DNA of 64,000 nt from Thalassoglobus neptunius (GCF_007859735.1 NZ_SIHI01000003.1:78092-142091), one strand, 5' to 3'; shown: positions 1 to 9,847, counted from the stretch's first letter. Notes: generated from the letters alone by a model not told the origin. A program made the numbers and translations.

Positions 1-807
1 GGTGTCGATGAATCGATTTTCCCAACTTTGGACAAAATCAAGGAGTGGGGCTACGATGGCGTCGAATTGCCCGTCTTTGAAATGGACGAGGCCGCTTATA
101 CCAAAATCGGATCGAAGCTGGACGAACTCGGTTTCGGACGGACAGCTGTCACCGTCTGTACTGCTGAAGAAAATCCGATTTCGGAAGATGCCGCAATCCG
201 CGAAGCAGGCGTCAATCGGCTGAAAAAAGCAATCGACATGTGCGCTGCATCAGGTTGCACACACCTCTTGGGACCAATCCACTCCGCGCTGGGGCATTTC
301 GTTGGTCGGGGGCGAACCGAAGAGGAATGGAAGTGGGGCCAGGAAAGTCTCGCCAAAGCTGCGGACTATGCTCAATCCAATGACGTCACTCTCGTCGTCG
401 AGTATCTCAATCGTTTCGAGTGCTATTTCCTGAACTGTGCCGAAGACACCGCACGTTTCTGTCGGGAAGTGAATCATCCGCATCTGAAAATGATGTACGA
501 CACATTTCACGCGAACATCGAAGAAAAATCTCCGAGCGGAGCGATCAAGGCCTGCCAGGATCAATTGGTTCACATTCATATTTCAGAGAATGACCGGTCG
601 ACTCCGGGCGAAGGGGGCGTCAACTGGGATGAGAACTTCAAAGCAATCAAAGAGTCTGGCTATGACGGTTGGCTGATGATTGAAGCGTTCGGTCTCGCCC
701 TGCCGGAACTGGCCGCCGCAACCATGATCTGGCGAAGCATGTTCCCCAGCGAAGAGCATCTCGCCAAAGAAGGACTGAAATTCATGAAGTCTCGAATGGA
801 GGGATAA
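1..807 (+). CDS. D-tagatose/D-psicose 3-epimerase-like sugar isomerase (5' end missing)
   Basis: The reading frame is open to the first base, so the start lies outside the window; the TTG at 28 is only an internal codon. The protein is a xylose-isomerase-like TIM barrel of the D-tagatose 3-epimerase type, which interconverts ketohexoses at C3 with a divalent metal. The four expected metal ligands can be matched to motifs in order: Glu in VVEYLNRFE, Asp in MMYDTFH, His in HIHISENDR and Glu in LMIEAFG. The substrate cannot be read from sequence, and a related inosose or erythrulose isomerase is possible. A strong intrinsic terminator follows 55 bases after the stop, so this is the last gene of its transcript. 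Confidence 0.85.
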   Translation, partial: GVDESIFPTLDKIKEWGYDGVELPVFEMDEAAYTKIGSKLDELGFGRTAVTVCTAEENPISEDAAIREAGVNRLKKAIDMCAASGCTHLLGPIHSALGHFVGRGRTEEEWKWGQESLAKAADYAQSNDVTLVVEYLNRFECYFLNCAEDTARFCREVNHPHLKMMYDTFHANIEEKSPSGAIKACQDQLVHIHISENDRSTPGEGGVNWDENFKAIKESGYDGWLMIEAFGLALPELAAATMIWRSMFPSEEHLAKEGLKFMKSRMEG

Positions 808-861
808 ATTTCCCCCTTCTCCGAAAGAGATTTCCACGGACGATGGATGATCTCACTCACG

Positions 862-905
862 CAATTGGCCCAGGAAGTTCATTCTCGGGCCAATTGTTTC
901 TTTTC
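862..905 (+). terminator. Rho-independent terminator after the epimerase gene
   Basis: A perfect 10-bp stem, CAATTGGCCC at 862-871 and GGGCCAATTG at 887-896, is followed directly by TTTCTTTTC. It separates the epimerase gene from the haem-pathway gene that starts at 996. Confidence 0.85.
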
Positions 906-995
906 AACGACGTGTTGAAGTGTTCTTCTCAAAAGTGCACAACACGTCACTGCCCGAGCGTGGGCGAACATCATGCGACTGAGGAAATTTGATTG

Positions 996-2513
996 ATGGC
1001 GGAAGTCGGAAAAGTTTATCTGGTCGGAGGCGGTCCCGGTGATCCCGGATTGTTGACGCTCAAGGCGAAACGCTGCCTCGAAATCGCGGACGTCGTGTTG
1101 TACGACGGCCTCGTGAATCCACTTCTGCTGAGATACACCAAAGCGACAGCTGAGAGAACAAACCGAGTCGGCACGGGATCAAAGCGACGAATCGATCAGG
1201 ACGAGATCAACAAGCGGCTTGTCGAAGCTGCCCAAGCTGGAAAGACCGTCGTCCGCCTCAAGGGGGGAGATCCGTATATCTTCGGTCGGGGGAGTGAAGA
1301 GGCATTGGCTCTCGCTGAAGCTGGGATTCCCTTTGAAGTGGTCCCCGGGATCACTGCGGCAACGGCAGCTGCGGCGTATTCAGGGATATCTTTGACCCAT
1401 CGGAAGTTGGCTTCGGCTGTGGCCTTCATAACCGGTCACGAAGCCCCGACGAAACCGCAGTCGGCTCTGGATTATGAGCAACTGGTCAAATTCCCCGGCA
1501 CGCTCGTTTTCTACATGGGATTGCATCGGCTCCCCGAGATCGCGAAGTCTCTGATCTCAAGCGGGATGGATCCGGAAACGTCGACTCTGGTCATCTCAAA
1601 AGCCAGCACTCCTCTTCAACGAAGTGTGCATGCCTCTCTCAAAGACATTGGCGAGCGGGTTGCCGAGGCGAATCTGCCAGCTCCTTCGCTGATTGTGGTG
1701 GGCGAATGCACTCGACATCGAGAGCAGATCAACTGGTTCGAAACGCTTCCACTGATCGGCCAAACGATTGGCATTGCCCGCCCTGAACATCAAGCGGATG
1801 AAGTGATCGATCAGGCCATCCAACTTGGTGCTGCCCCGATTCTGATGCCTGCGATCAAGACTTCACCACTCTCTGACTGGACGGAAGTGGATCAAGTCAT
1901 CGAAACACTCGAAGAGTTTGACTGGATCGTGTTCACAAGCGTGAACGGTGTCGATGCTTTTCTCGGGCGACTCTGGGAACTCGGATGCGACGCGAGACGC
2001 TTTGGAGGAACAAAGATCGCCTGCATTGGCCCAGCAACAGCCAAACGCCTCGAAGAGTATTCGATCCGCCCGGATCTGGTCCCTTCGGTCTATCGAGGAG
2101 AAGAACTCGCCGAGGCAATGAGACCACATGTCCAAGGAAAGTCAGTTCTCTGGGCGCGGGCAAACCGTGGTCGAGAAGTCATTCCGGAAACGCTCATTTC
2201 CGCCGGAGCTGAGTTTCGGAGCCTCGTTGTTTATCAACACCTTGACGTCCCTTCATTCCCGAATTCTGCAATCGACTCTCTCCGTCATGGGAAACTCGAC
2301 TGGATCGCGCTTAGCAGTCCGACCATTGCACGCAATGTCGCGGAACGAATACAGGAACTGTCGCTGAATCAGCTGCCGAAATTCGCGGCCATCAGCCCAG
2401 TGACTCAGGAAGCGGCCGAACAAGCCGGTTTAACGATCTCTGCTGTCGCGCAGGAATACACCTGGCCGGGACTGTTTCAGTCGATCGTCGAGTTGCAAGA
2501 GAACCACATCTAA
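996..2513 (+). CDS. cobA-hemD: Fused uroporphyrinogen-III C-methyltransferase / uroporphyrinogen-III synthase
   Basis: Two tetrapyrrole enzymes are joined in one 505-residue protein. Residues 1-245 are a SUMT (CobA/CysG-A) domain with GGGPGDPGLLT at the N-terminus, the SAM-site block RLKGGDPYIFGRG and VVPGITAATAAAAYSGI. Residues 250-500 are a HemD-like synthase with low conservation, as usual for HemD. HemD closes hydroxymethylbilane to uroporphyrinogen III, and SUMT methylates it at C2 and C7 to precorrin-2, the entry to sirohaem and cobalamin. The ATG at 996 is preferred over the TTG at 993 because GAGGA at 981-985 is well placed. This fusion is known from several bacterial phyla. The gene stands alone between two terminators. 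Confidence 0.93.
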   Translation: MAEVGKVYLVGGGPGDPGLLTLKAKRCLEIADVVLYDGLVNPLLLRYTKATAERTNRVGTGSKRRIDQDEINKRLVEAAQAGKTVVRLKGGDPYIFGRGSEEALALAEAGIPFEVVPGITAATAAAAYSGISLTHRKLASAVAFITGHEAPTKPQSALDYEQLVKFPGTLVFYMGLHRLPEIAKSLISSGMDPETSTLVISKASTPLQRSVHASLKDIGERVAEANLPAPSLIVVGECTRHREQINWFETLPLIGQTIGIARPEHQADEVIDQAIQLGAAPILMPAIKTSPLSDWTEVDQVIETLEEFDWIVFTSVNGVDAFLGRLWELGCDARRFGGTKIACIGPATAKRLEEYSIRPDLVPSVYRGEELAEAMRPHVQGKSVLWARANRGREVIPETLISAGAEFRSLVVYQHLDVPSFPNSAIDSLRHGKLDWIALSSPTIARNVAERIQELSLNQLPKFAAISPVTQEAAEQAGLTISAVAQEYTWPGLFQSIVELQENHI

Positions 2514-2576
2514 GAAAATCCGCTGTTGGCCCGAATTATCTCGCCATCTTCACCCGCGAGACAAACACCTTTGCAT

Positions 2577-2608
2577 AGAAAAACCGGTCGCGGAGATGCG
2601 ACCGGTTT
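2577..2608 (-). terminator. Intrinsic terminator for the ferredoxin gene
   Basis: A perfect 11-bp stem (2581-2591 with 2598-2608, loop ggagat) is followed on the minus strand by TTTTTCTATG. It lies 74 bases past the ferredoxin stop and can also block read-through from the plus-strand gene ending at 2513. Confidence 0.8.
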
Positions 2609-2681
2609 GAATTCCAGCAGTCCGGAACCGGAGTGAACGCTTCCGCCACACCGTTATCGCTCAACTGAGCGGTCTTCTCGA

Positions 2682-2966
2682 CTAGCCGACGTCGCCACCG
2701 AGAGCTTCTTTTTTCTCAGTGATCACTGGGCATTGAGGAGCCATTTCAGCGTTGAGCTCAGTGTATCCCGCCCATTCTTCTGGAAGGTTATCTTCGTGGA
2801 AGATCGCTTCGACTGGGCACTCCGGAACACAGGCTTCGCAGTCAATACATTCATCAGGATGAATGTAGAGAATTGCTTCACCTTCGTAGAAACATTCGAC
2901 GGGGCAAACGACAACGCAGTCGGTGTATTTGCAGTTAAAACATGGTTCCGCGACGACATGTGTCAT
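2682..2966 (-). CDS. fdxA: 7Fe ferredoxin [3Fe-4S][4Fe-4S]
   Basis: This 94-residue electron carrier closely matches Azotobacter ferredoxin I in its core. The cysteines are C9, C12, C17, C21, C25, C40, C43, C46 and C50. By comparison with that family, C9/C17/C50 would bind the 3Fe cluster and C21/C40/C43/C46 the 4Fe cluster. The blocks [13 protein letters not shown] and [16 protein letters not shown] are diagnostic. AAAGGAA lies just upstream of the ATG. It is a low-potential cytoplasmic electron carrier; the partner enzyme is not shown by the neighbours, which are a rhodanese and SpoVR on the same strand. Confidence 0.95.
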   Translation of the reverse strand: MTHVVAEPCFNCKYTDCVVVCPVECFYEGEAILYIHPDECIDCEACVPECPVEAIFHEDNLPEEWAGYTELNAEMAPQCPVITEKKEALGGDVG

Positions 2967-3157
2967 CAGACTTTTCCTTTTCCGGATGCAACAGATTGCG
3001 AAAGTAAAAATTCACGGCAACTCAAAGCAAAACAATGCTGCCACAAATCATATGTTCGGCCAGTTATCTCGTTGTAGGACGGCAAAAATATGGTGTCAAG
3101 ACATTTTGCCTATCCTCCGATCGCTTGATCACTGTATTGAGATTTGGTCTCAATTGA

Positions 3158-3535
3158 TTACGAACTTTCAACAGCAAATCCTGCCTCATTCCAGGCTCTC
3201 CATCCGCCATCCATTGAGATCACTGACGTGTATCCCATTCGCTGAGCTGCGTCTGCTGCGAGAGCGGATCGATACCCGCCGCCGCAGTACATGACCATCT
3301 TCGTCGATGGATCAGGAACGACCTTTTCGATGTCTCGTTCCAGAACACCCTTCCCGAGATGAATGGCTTTGGGCAGGTGACCTTTGGCAAATTCGCTCTC
3401 TTCCCGCACATCGACGAGCAGGAATTCGTCTCCGTTCTCCTGCATTTGACGTACATCCTCAATTGTGCATTCGGTGACCTTCGCCCGAGCATCGTTCACA
3501 ATTTCGAGAAAACGCGGGGAATGACTTTTGGCCAT
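3158..3535 (-). CDS. Single-domain rhodanese-like sulfurtransferase
   Basis: A 125-residue protein with one rhodanese domain. The active-site loop is CGGGYRS with catalytic Cys84, preceded by the typical VDVREESEF (CH2A-like) segment. A persulfide on this Cys would carry sulfur, but the natural acceptor is unknown. GAGG lies about 9 bases before the ATG. It is 113 bases downstream of the spoVR stop and 191 bases upstream of the ferredoxin start, so co-transcription with either is possible but not shown. The first 25 residues are not part of the domain and have no signal peptide. Confidence 0.9.
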   Translation of the reverse strand: MAKSHSPRFLEIVNDARAKVTECTIEDVRQMQENGDEFLLVDVREESEFAKGHLPKAIHLGKGVLERDIEKVVPDPSTKMVMYCGGGYRSALAADAAQRMGYTSVISMDGGWRAWNEAGFAVESS

Positions 3536-3648
3536 TTGAAGAACCTCAATTCGTAAATTGCTTGTCGGCTTCGAGTTTGGAATCGCTGATCACTGACGGC
3601 TCCCGACGATTCGCGAGGAGTCTTATCCCAGCGCCTCAAACTCTGTGA

Positions 3649-5175
3649 CTATTTCTCGATCGACTTGATCTCGTGAGTGTGTCCATCGTACGAAATTGTC
3701 GACAGTTCTTCATCGATGACCGTTTCAAGATGCACCGGTCGTCCCCAGATCGCCTGCAGATTCTTGAGCGTATCGTTCGCGTAGTCCTGCTTGAGTTCGA
3801 CTCCCTGATAGTCGTGTCGCAGATAGAGTTCTCCACGATTGGAATGGTTCCCATCGACGACGAAAATAAACGGCCGACCGTGATTCGTCAGACTCTTCAG
3901 AAACTGTTTTTTGATCTCATCAAATTCGCGAGAGGCAATTTCATAGTCGCCACTGCGATCGTTGTACGCGAATGAGAACATCTTGTGCCGCTGACAGAAC
4001 TCCGCAGTCAAGAACGTGTCGATGAATGTGAGGTCGTTATGAATCCGCCGGACTTCGAAAATCTTGTCGCGTCCCAAACCGAGTTCGCGATCCCAACTTC
4101 GCTTGTGGTGCATGTCGTCGCAAGTTTCCCACTCTTCGCCGAACTGTCCGCGATTCCAGCGTTGTTCGATATCTCGGAAGAGTTCGATTCCGATTTTGTA
4201 GGGGTTGATCCGCTGCGGAGACATCGCCATCGTGCCCGAATGATGGTCCGCATAGTCAATCACTTCAGCATCCGTCAGCCCGTGGCGAGTCATGATTGTT
4301 GAGTGCCAGTAGCTCGCCCAGCCTTCGTTCATAATCTTCGTCTGCCCCTGAGGAGCGAAGTAATACGCCTCGTCACGAATGATCGCCAGAACATCATGCT
4401 GCCATTGATTGAGCGGAGCATGATCGAGGAGAAACTTCAGCACATCGCGTTGCGGCTCTTCCGGGAATGATCGCTGCGCCGCCTTCTCTTCTGCAACAGC
4501 GGAACGTCTCTGCTCTTCACGTTCCAGCACTTCTGGAGGATTGATGTAATCGTCCATGTAATCCTTCGCCCGGAAGCGACCGCGCGTCGAGTCTGAATCG
4601 CCGTCTCCCTTTGGTTTCGATTTTGAAGAATGATCGGGAGAAGCGGTTCGCTGGATGTGCGGCAGATACGGGTCGATCAGATTGTCGAGCGAGAGACAAC
4701 AGTCGATGAAGCGTTCGACGTTTTCATAGCCAAACCGGTCAATATACCGATTCACCCGCGCAGCATGGTTGGCCATTTGATCGAGCATTTTTCGATTCGT
4801 GGGGGCGAACCAGGCATTGTTTTTGAAGAAGTCACAGTGACCGTAAACGTGCGCGATGACCAGTTTCTGATCGGTCAATTCATTCGCCGTCAGAAGGTAC
4901 GCATAGCACGGGTCGGTATTGATCACCATCTCGTAAATCTTGGAGAGCCCGTACGAATAGCTCTTCAGCAACTCGTCATACTCCGCTCCGAATCTCCAGT
5001 GCGGATAGCGAACCGGAAATCCGCCGTATGCCGCGAACATGCTCAATTCTTCATAATCGAGCATTTCGAAGATTGTCTCAAAGCAATCCAGACCGTACGA
5101 CCGCGCAATTTCTTCCATGCGACATTGAATGTCTTGAATCTCAGGCGGGAGAGCTCTGTGCGTCGTCACAGCCAT
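3649..5175 (-). CDS. spoVR: SpoVR family protein
   Basis: A 508-residue SpoVR/YcgB family protein, full length for the family. The N-terminal block [17 protein letters not shown], the block [15 protein letters not shown] and the internal [13 protein letters not shown] segment are characteristic. In Bacillus the founding member affects spore cortex formation. In non-sporulating bacteria the gene usually sits with the kinase gene prkA/yeaG and with yeaH, and its chemistry is unknown. Neither partner is present here. AGGAGATG at good spacing supports the ATG at 5175. A low-complexity charged insert at about residues 185-245 ([12 protein letters not shown], then an E/R-rich stretch) separates the two conserved halves. 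Confidence 0.93.
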   Translation of the reverse strand: MAVTTHRALPPEIQDIQCRMEEIARSYGLDCFETIFEMLDYEELSMFAAYGGFPVRYPHWRFGAEYDELLKSYSYGLSKIYEMVINTDPCYAYLLTANELTDQKLVIAHVYGHCDFFKNNAWFAPTNRKMLDQMANHAARVNRYIDRFGYENVERFIDCCLSLDNLIDPYLPHIQRTASPDHSSKSKPKGDGDSDSTRGRFRAKDYMDDYINPPEVLEREEQRRSAVAEEKAAQRSFPEEPQRDVLKFLLDHAPLNQWQHDVLAIIRDEAYYFAPQGQTKIMNEGWASYWHSTIMTRHGLTDAEVIDYADHHSGTMAMSPQRINPYKIGIELFRDIEQRWNRGQFGEEWETCDDMHHKRSWDRELGLGRDKIFEVRRIHNDLTFIDTFLTAEFCQRHKMFSFAYNDRSGDYEIASREFDEIKKQFLKSLTNHGRPFIFVVDGNHSNRGELYLRHDYQGVELKQDYANDTLKNLQAIWGRPVHLETVIDEELSTISYDGHTHEIKSIEK

Positions 5176-5788
5176 GCGTCATCTCCTGTACGTCGATCCA
5201 TCCTCATTCATCATGCGGAGTCGACATGGTCGTTTTAGAGGCGACCGGACAGACGAAACGCTCAACACCTCAATTCCGGGCTCCGAAGTCGGGACTGTGG
5301 AGCGAATTGACCTGACAGCACTTCTCCCGTCGGGGTCTGCCTCAGAATTCAAAAGAGCAAAGGTGTTTGCGAAATCCTATACAGGAAAGCTGTTTACGAA
5401 TAGGTGAATTCCCAGTCGCGAGGATCTTCACCACTTTTCGAACGCTGCAAATGAAGAGGATTCCCGGAACGAGCAATAATCCCGCAAGCGTCTGCACGAG
5501 AATTGCCCCGAAGTTGCCAAGAAGGTACAACGAAAAACAGCCACGACAGACTACGACTTCGACGAGGACGTTGGTGCGACAAGCTGATCGTGATGAAGAG
5601 TGAAACGATGCGTTTTTTGATTTTCGAATTGCTTTATTGGATGAATTGAGGCCACGTGTTTCCCATCCCGTGGTTTTTTGAATGAACTTTCTCGCAGCTT
5701 ATGACTGTCGACCCATTGCACTCCGACAGGGTGTGATCGAACAGACACTGAACGTAGCTAACCTCTTAAGAAAGAAAACGGTGATCAG
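5176..5788. other. 613-base intergenic region between spoVR and mdh
   Basis: Divergent promoter region with no convincing gene. A hydrophobic 62-codon frame starting with TTG runs at 5342-5530 on the minus strand (one possible membrane segment), but it has no ribosome binding site. A weak hairpin, CCACG (5652-5656) with CGTGG (5669-5673) followed by six T, could act as a plus-strand terminator for an unseen transcript, or sit in the mdh leader. Confidence 0.5.
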
Positions 5789-6778
5789 ATGAAGAAACCA
5801 ATTCGAGTGGCTGTCACGGGAGCTGCCGGGAATATCGGCTATGCGCTCGTTTTTCGTCTCGCAAGTGGAGAGGTTTTCGGTCCCGATCAACCCGTTCATC
5901 TCAATCTCATCGAAATTCCACCCGCCCTGCCCGCTTTGGACGGCGTCGAAATGGAATTGGATGACTGTGCCTTCTCGACTCTGGCCGGAGTCACGAAAGT
6001 CGACAGCGATCACCTCGAAGACGGATTCGCAGATTGCAATTGGGTCTTGTGTGTCGGAAGTATTCCTCGCGGAAAGGGAATGGAACGCGGAGACTTGATC
6101 CGCGTCAATGGACCGATCTTCACGAACACTGGAAAAGCAATTCAGGCAGCTTCTGCAGACGACGTTCGAATTGTTGTCGTCGGGAACCCCTGCAATACCA
6201 ACTGTCTGATTGCGATGAACAACGCGCCCGATATCCCTCGGGATCGTTGGTACGCCATGACAATGCTCGATCAGAACCGAGCCAAAACCCAGCTTGCCCA
6301 AAAATCGGGACAAGGTGTTTCGGCAGTGAAGAGAATGGCGATTTGGGGCAACCACTCAGCCACTCAGTTCCCGGACTTCTCAACAGCGACCATCAATGGC
6401 AAACCTGCTCCGGAAGTGATTGGAGACGATGCCTGGTTTAAAGATGAATTCATTCCTGTCGTCCAGAAACGCGGTGCTGCAGTGATTCAAGCACGCGGAG
6501 CGAGTAGTGCAGCTTCCGCTGCGAATGCGGCTCTCGATACTGTGAAGGCAGCCAACTCCAAAACTGCTGATGGCGACTTCTTCAGCGCAGCTGTCTGCAG
6601 CGACGGAAGCTACGGAGTGGATGAAGGTCTGATCTTCGGTTATCCGCTCATAAGCGACGGAACGACATGGAAGATCGAACAGGGAATCGAGCACGACGAA
6701 TTCGCTCAGCAGAAGATCGAAGCGACTCTGAATGAGCTTCGTGAAGAGCGCGACACCGTCAAAGATTTGCTTGCCTGA
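5789..6778 (+). CDS. mdh: Malate dehydrogenase
   Basis: A 329-residue NAD(P)-dependent malate dehydrogenase that oxidises malate to oxaloacetate in the TCA cycle. It is of the type shared by Thermus and cytosolic eukaryotic enzymes. The N-terminal dinucleotide motif is [11 protein letters not shown]. The mobile-loop arginines are in [23 protein letters not shown] follows, and the catalytic histidine is in [12 protein letters not shown]. Length is normal for the family. AAGAAAG upstream serves as a modest ribosome binding site. It is monocistronic, with a strong terminator 24 bases after the stop. Confidence 0.96.
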   Translation: MKKPIRVAVTGAAGNIGYALVFRLASGEVFGPDQPVHLNLIEIPPALPALDGVEMELDDCAFSTLAGVTKVDSDHLEDGFADCNWVLCVGSIPRGKGMERGDLIRVNGPIFTNTGKAIQAASADDVRIVVVGNPCNTNCLIAMNNAPDIPRDRWYAMTMLDQNRAKTQLAQKSGQGVSAVKRMAIWGNHSATQFPDFSTATINGKPAPEVIGDDAWFKDEFIPVVQKRGAAVIQARGASSAASAANAALDTVKAANSKTADGDFFSAAVCSDGSYGVDEGLIFGYPLISDGTTWKIEQGIEHDEFAQQKIEATLNELREERDTVKDLLA

Positions 6779-6802
6779 CGAACGTCAAAGTTGATTAGCT
6801 TT

Positions 6803-6841
6803 GCAAGGCCTTCTGCCATCAGGAGGCCTTGCTTCTTTTTG
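6803..6841 (+). terminator. Rho-independent terminator after mdh
   Basis: A perfect 9-bp stem, GCAAGGCCT (6803-6811) with AGGCCTTGC (6824-6832), extends inward by three more pairs including one G-U. It is followed by TTCTTTTTT. Confidence 0.88.
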
Positions 6842-6944
6842 ATAGTAAGGTGATGACTCATTCACTGCGCTCTGCGTTGTTTCTCGAAGGTTGATTGCTC
6901 TATTGTAATCGAAATCAATACTGCCTGACCGAGGAACCAAGAGC

Positions 6945-8396
6945 ATGTGCTGCCGTGCGATCATCGCCTCTCTGATGTTACTCTTCTCCAGTTGTCCGCT
7001 CAGCGCAGCTGACGATGGACCCAATTTCGTTTTCATTCTGGTCGACGATTTTGGTTACATGGATATCGGGGCCAACAACCCCGGAACATTTTACGAGACG
7101 CCAAACATTGATCGGCTTGCCGGCGAAGGGGTGCTCTTCACACAAGGCTATGCTGCCAATCCTGTGTGCAGCCCAACGCGCTACAGCATCATGACGGGCA
7201 AGTATCCGTCACGGGTTGATGCGACGAATTTCTTCTCGGGAGCGCGGTCAGGAAAGTTTCTGCCTGCGACACTCAACAACAGGATGCCACTCTCAGATGT
7301 GACAATCGCCGAGCAGTTGCGCGACAACGGTTATCGAACGTTCTTCCTCGGAAAATGGCACCTGGGACCAACTCCGGAATTCTGGCCGGAGCATCAGGGA
7401 TTCGATGTCAACATTGGTGGTCACGTTCGCGGATTGCCAAAGTCATATTTCTCTCCGTACTCCAATCCACGACTTTCCGATGGCCCCAAAGTAGAGCATT
7501 TGACGCACCGTCTCGCTGACGAAGCGATCAAACTGATTGAAGAATCCGAGGACGAGAAGTTTCTGCTGTATCTTTCCTTTTACACCGTGCACACACCTCT
7601 TCAGGCACCCAAGCCACTCGTGCAAAAGTATCGCGAGAAGGCAGCATGGTTGACCGAACAGCCAGAGTTCGGCCCGGAGGAACAAGTTTGGGAAACTGAC
7701 GCAGAACGAAAAGTGCGGATTCGACAAAGCCATCCAACGTATGCGGCGATGGTTGAAAGTCTCGATCAGAATGTCGGGCGGATTCTCGACACGCTTGAGG
7801 AACTCGAACTCGCAGATGATACGGTTGTCGTGTTGTTCTCGGACAACGGAGGACTCTCGACATCAGAAGGCTCACCGACTTCGAACCTTCCGCTTCGAGG
7901 CGGGAAAGGATGGGTCTATGAAGGCGGGATTCGAGAACCGATGATCATCAAATGGCCGGATGCGGAGCGATCCAATCCGGTTTGCGATGTCCCAGTGATC
8001 AGCGTTGACTTCTATCCAACGATTCTGGATCTCGCGGGAATCGACGCTCCCAGCGAGATGGTGCTTGACGGTGTCAGTCTTGTCCCACTGCTCAAGGGAG
8101 AGAAGCTACCCGAACGTGACCTGTTCTGGCACTATCCTCATTACAGCAATCAAGGTGGCTTCCCCGGCGGAGCAATTCGACGCGGCGATTACAAACTCAT
8201 CGAACGCTACGAAGACGGACGGACTCACCTCTATAACACGCGCGATGATGTTTCCGAAACGACCGACATCGCCGCTGATCATCCTGAGCTGGTCAACGAT
8301 CTGCGAAACCGTTTGCATCAATGGTATAAAGAGGTTGACGCAAAGTTTCTGAGAGCCAAAGATGGTGGAGAAGATCCTTGGAGCCCGGATCAATAA
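6945..8396 (+). CDS. Secreted type I sulfatase (formylglycine-dependent)
   Basis: A 483-residue arylsulfatase-family enzyme with an N-terminal signal peptide (MCCRAIIASLMLLFSS, cleavage near SAA-DD). The sulfatase signature is VCSPTR, with Cys75 as the residue converted to formylglycine, followed by ITMTGKYPSR-like sequence (here SIMTGKYPSR). Early metal ligands are in LVDDFGYMD and later ones in FSDNGGLST. It should hydrolyse sulfate esters, most likely on carbohydrates, in the periplasm or outside, but the substrate is not predictable. GAGGA at 6931-6935 supports the ATG. No anaerobic maturase (anSME) or FGE gene is in the window. It is monocistronic with its own terminator. Confidence 0.95.
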   Translation: MCCRAIIASLMLLFSSCPLSAADDGPNFVFILVDDFGYMDIGANNPGTFYETPNIDRLAGEGVLFTQGYAANPVCSPTRYSIMTGKYPSRVDATNFFSGARSGKFLPATLNNRMPLSDVTIAEQLRDNGYRTFFLGKWHLGPTPEFWPEHQGFDVNIGGHVRGLPKSYFSPYSNPRLSDGPKVEHLTHRLADEAIKLIEESEDEKFLLYLSFYTVHTPLQAPKPLVQKYREKAAWLTEQPEFGPEEQVWETDAERKVRIRQSHPTYAAMVESLDQNVGRILDTLEELELADDTVVVLFSDNGGLSTSEGSPTSNLPLRGGKGWVYEGGIREPMIIKWPDAERSNPVCDVPVISVDFYPTILDLAGIDAPSEMVLDGVSLVPLLKGEKLPERDLFWHYPHYSNQGGFPGGAIRRGDYKLIERYEDGRTHLYNTRDDVSETTDIAADHPELVNDLRNRLHQWYKEVDAKFLRAKDGGEDPWSPDQ

Positions 8397-8406
8397 CGAA
8401 GACAGG

Positions 8407-8466
8407 CGAGTGACGTCGATGGTTTCAAGAGGAAGGAGAAATCATCGACGCACTCGTTTTTTCTTA
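8407..8466 (+). terminator. Strong intrinsic terminator after the sulfatase gene
   Basis: CGAGTGaCGTCGATG (8407-8421) pairs with CATCGACGCACTCG (8443-8456), giving 14 pairs with one bulged A. TTTTTTCTTA follows directly. Confidence 0.9.
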
Positions 8467-8517
8467 GAGTCTGATGTAGCCATCTAGAACACGTTCAAAC
8501 TTGGTTCGCACTGACTC

Positions 8518-8592
8518 GCACGAGCAAACTCAGCTTTCGAATAAGTAAGACCGCGCATGCGAGTGCACAGGAATGAGCAACTTGCTTTAGAA
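8518..8592. repeat. Dispersed 75-bp intergenic repeat, copy 1
   Basis: This segment aligns without gaps to 37953-38027, with 59 of 75 bases identical (28 of the last 29 to 35 bases nearly so; the middle 19 bases are poorly conserved). The ends form an imperfect inverted repeat, GAGCAAA (8522-8528) with CTTGCTT (8581-8587). The right end overlaps the stop codon of the minus-strand gene ending at 8587. It contains GCGAGTGCACAGGAA, identical in both copies. Confidence 0.7.
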
Positions 8593-9486
8593 CGGGCGAA
8601 CGGCAGGATGGTATTGCCTTCCGCCATCAAAGCCGGACGGTTGGTTGGGAACCTGTGGCGATTGCCTTTGCCGCGATTGATTCGGCGCCGTCTGAGCTGG
8701 CGCCACTTGAGCAGGCGTCATTTGTGCAGGGTTGTACTGCTGTGTTGGGAAGGCGTTTCCGTGTTGCGGTTGAGTCGTGACTGATGCCTGTTCATCCGAT
8801 TGCGGCATCACACTCTTGAGAAGCGACTTCACCCACTCCGTTGACGTCTGTTCCTGTTTCTGAGGCACGACCGCCGGTTGGGATGCAACATTCGCGGACG
8901 GCTCTTCATACGGAATAGGTCTTCCAAGCGTCGGCATCTTGTTCACATCGATGTGATTCCAGTTTTGCCCGCTCGCATAATTCTGCTCAACCCCTTGAGT
9001 GTTTGAGTTTTGGCCGCCGCTAACTGGGGCAGGAGAATAGGTTTGCTGAGGATTCCACGGCACAGCATTCTGTGAGCCAACTGCGTAATTCCCCTGTGAT
9101 GACTGGTGACTCGACGGGTCATTCTTGAACCGAATCGGAACGAGCGCATCCATCGCCAGTCGAGCTTTCTCAGCAGCGGTGACTTCTCCCCCTGCATTGG
9201 TGGCATTCGTTGCATTGGGATCATACAGAGGCGCATCTTCAGCTTCCGTCGCGAGAAGTTCAGTTCGTCCCGATCTAACTGCTGCTTCGACGACTTCAGG
9301 ATGCTGGTTCCATTTATTCTGGTCCCATTTGCGCACATCAACATAAGTTGTAAACAAAGCTGGCTGATGAGCGCGCGGAACGACGATCACACCTTCGTTG
9401 GTATTCATGACGTGAAACTGCATCGCCAGAAGAGAGCCGACGCTGCCTGTCAGCAGACCGGTGAAGAACGTTTTGATTCCAAACAT
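8587..9486 (-). CDS. Hypothetical membrane-anchored protein with Gln/Pro-rich tail
   Basis: No known family is recognised. The protein (299 residues from the ATG at 9486; an in-frame ATG at 9540 would add 18) begins with a hydrophobic segment, FFTGLLTGSVGSLLAMQF, that could be a membrane anchor or uncleaved signal. A short conserved-looking block with VVPRAHQPALFTTYVDVRKW follows. The remainder, from about residue 110, is low-complexity and rich in Q, N, P and S, ending in repeated PAQ units (PAQMTPAQVAPAQTAP). Such a layout fits an exported or envelope-facing protein with a disordered tail. No enzymatic motif is visible. Confidence 0.7.
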   Translation of the reverse strand: MFGIKTFFTGLLTGSVGSLLAMQFHVMNTNEGVIVVPRAHQPALFTTYVDVRKWDQNKWNQHPEVVEAAVRSGRTELLATEAEDAPLYDPNATNATNAGGEVTAAEKARLAMDALVPIRFKNDPSSHQSSQGNYAVGSQNAVPWNPQQTYSPAPVSGGQNSNTQGVEQNYASGQNWNHIDVNKMPTLGRPIPYEEPSANVASQPAVVPQKQEQTSTEWVKSLLKSVMPQSDEQASVTTQPQHGNAFPTQQYNPAQMTPAQVAPAQTAPNQSRQRQSPQVPNQPSGFDGGRQYHPAVRPF

Positions 9487-9847
9487 GACACACCCGACAG
9501 TTGATTCGAATCGCCGGCAGAAGAAGTCCTGCGAAGCCATTCGATTGAAGAGGTGCCCAACTCTACAACTTCACCACTGTCATGCTTGAATTCTCTTTGC
9601 GATCGGGAGTGAGATTTCTTGATCGATTCGCCCCGCCGACTCAAGGTTACCTCAGGCCGAAGACGCTTCGAAAAGCTCCGTGTTTACGCAATCGACACGA
9701 CTGTTGGCAACCCCTCAACCGAGGAGGTTTCCCTGCTCGGCAGAACCGATCAACTCAGCTGTGAACGGCAACCTCTCTTCGTCTCTTCGAAGCAGACTCG
9801 CTCATCACGGCAGGTTCTTCAGAGGAACGACGGGTTCTTCGGAATCC
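9487..9847. other. 361-base intergenic region
   Basis: It holds the promoter region of the Gln-rich hypothetical gene and the 3' region of the cyclo-ligase gene. Short frames on the plus strand (9582-9764, 9619-9987) lack any coding character. I see no convincing hairpin terminator. Confidence 0.5.

Noticed and set aside
5342..5530. 62-codon hydrophobic minus-strand frame that could be a small membrane protein
   Set aside because: TTG start without ribosome binding site and the frame simply stays open further upstream; too weak to call as a gene.
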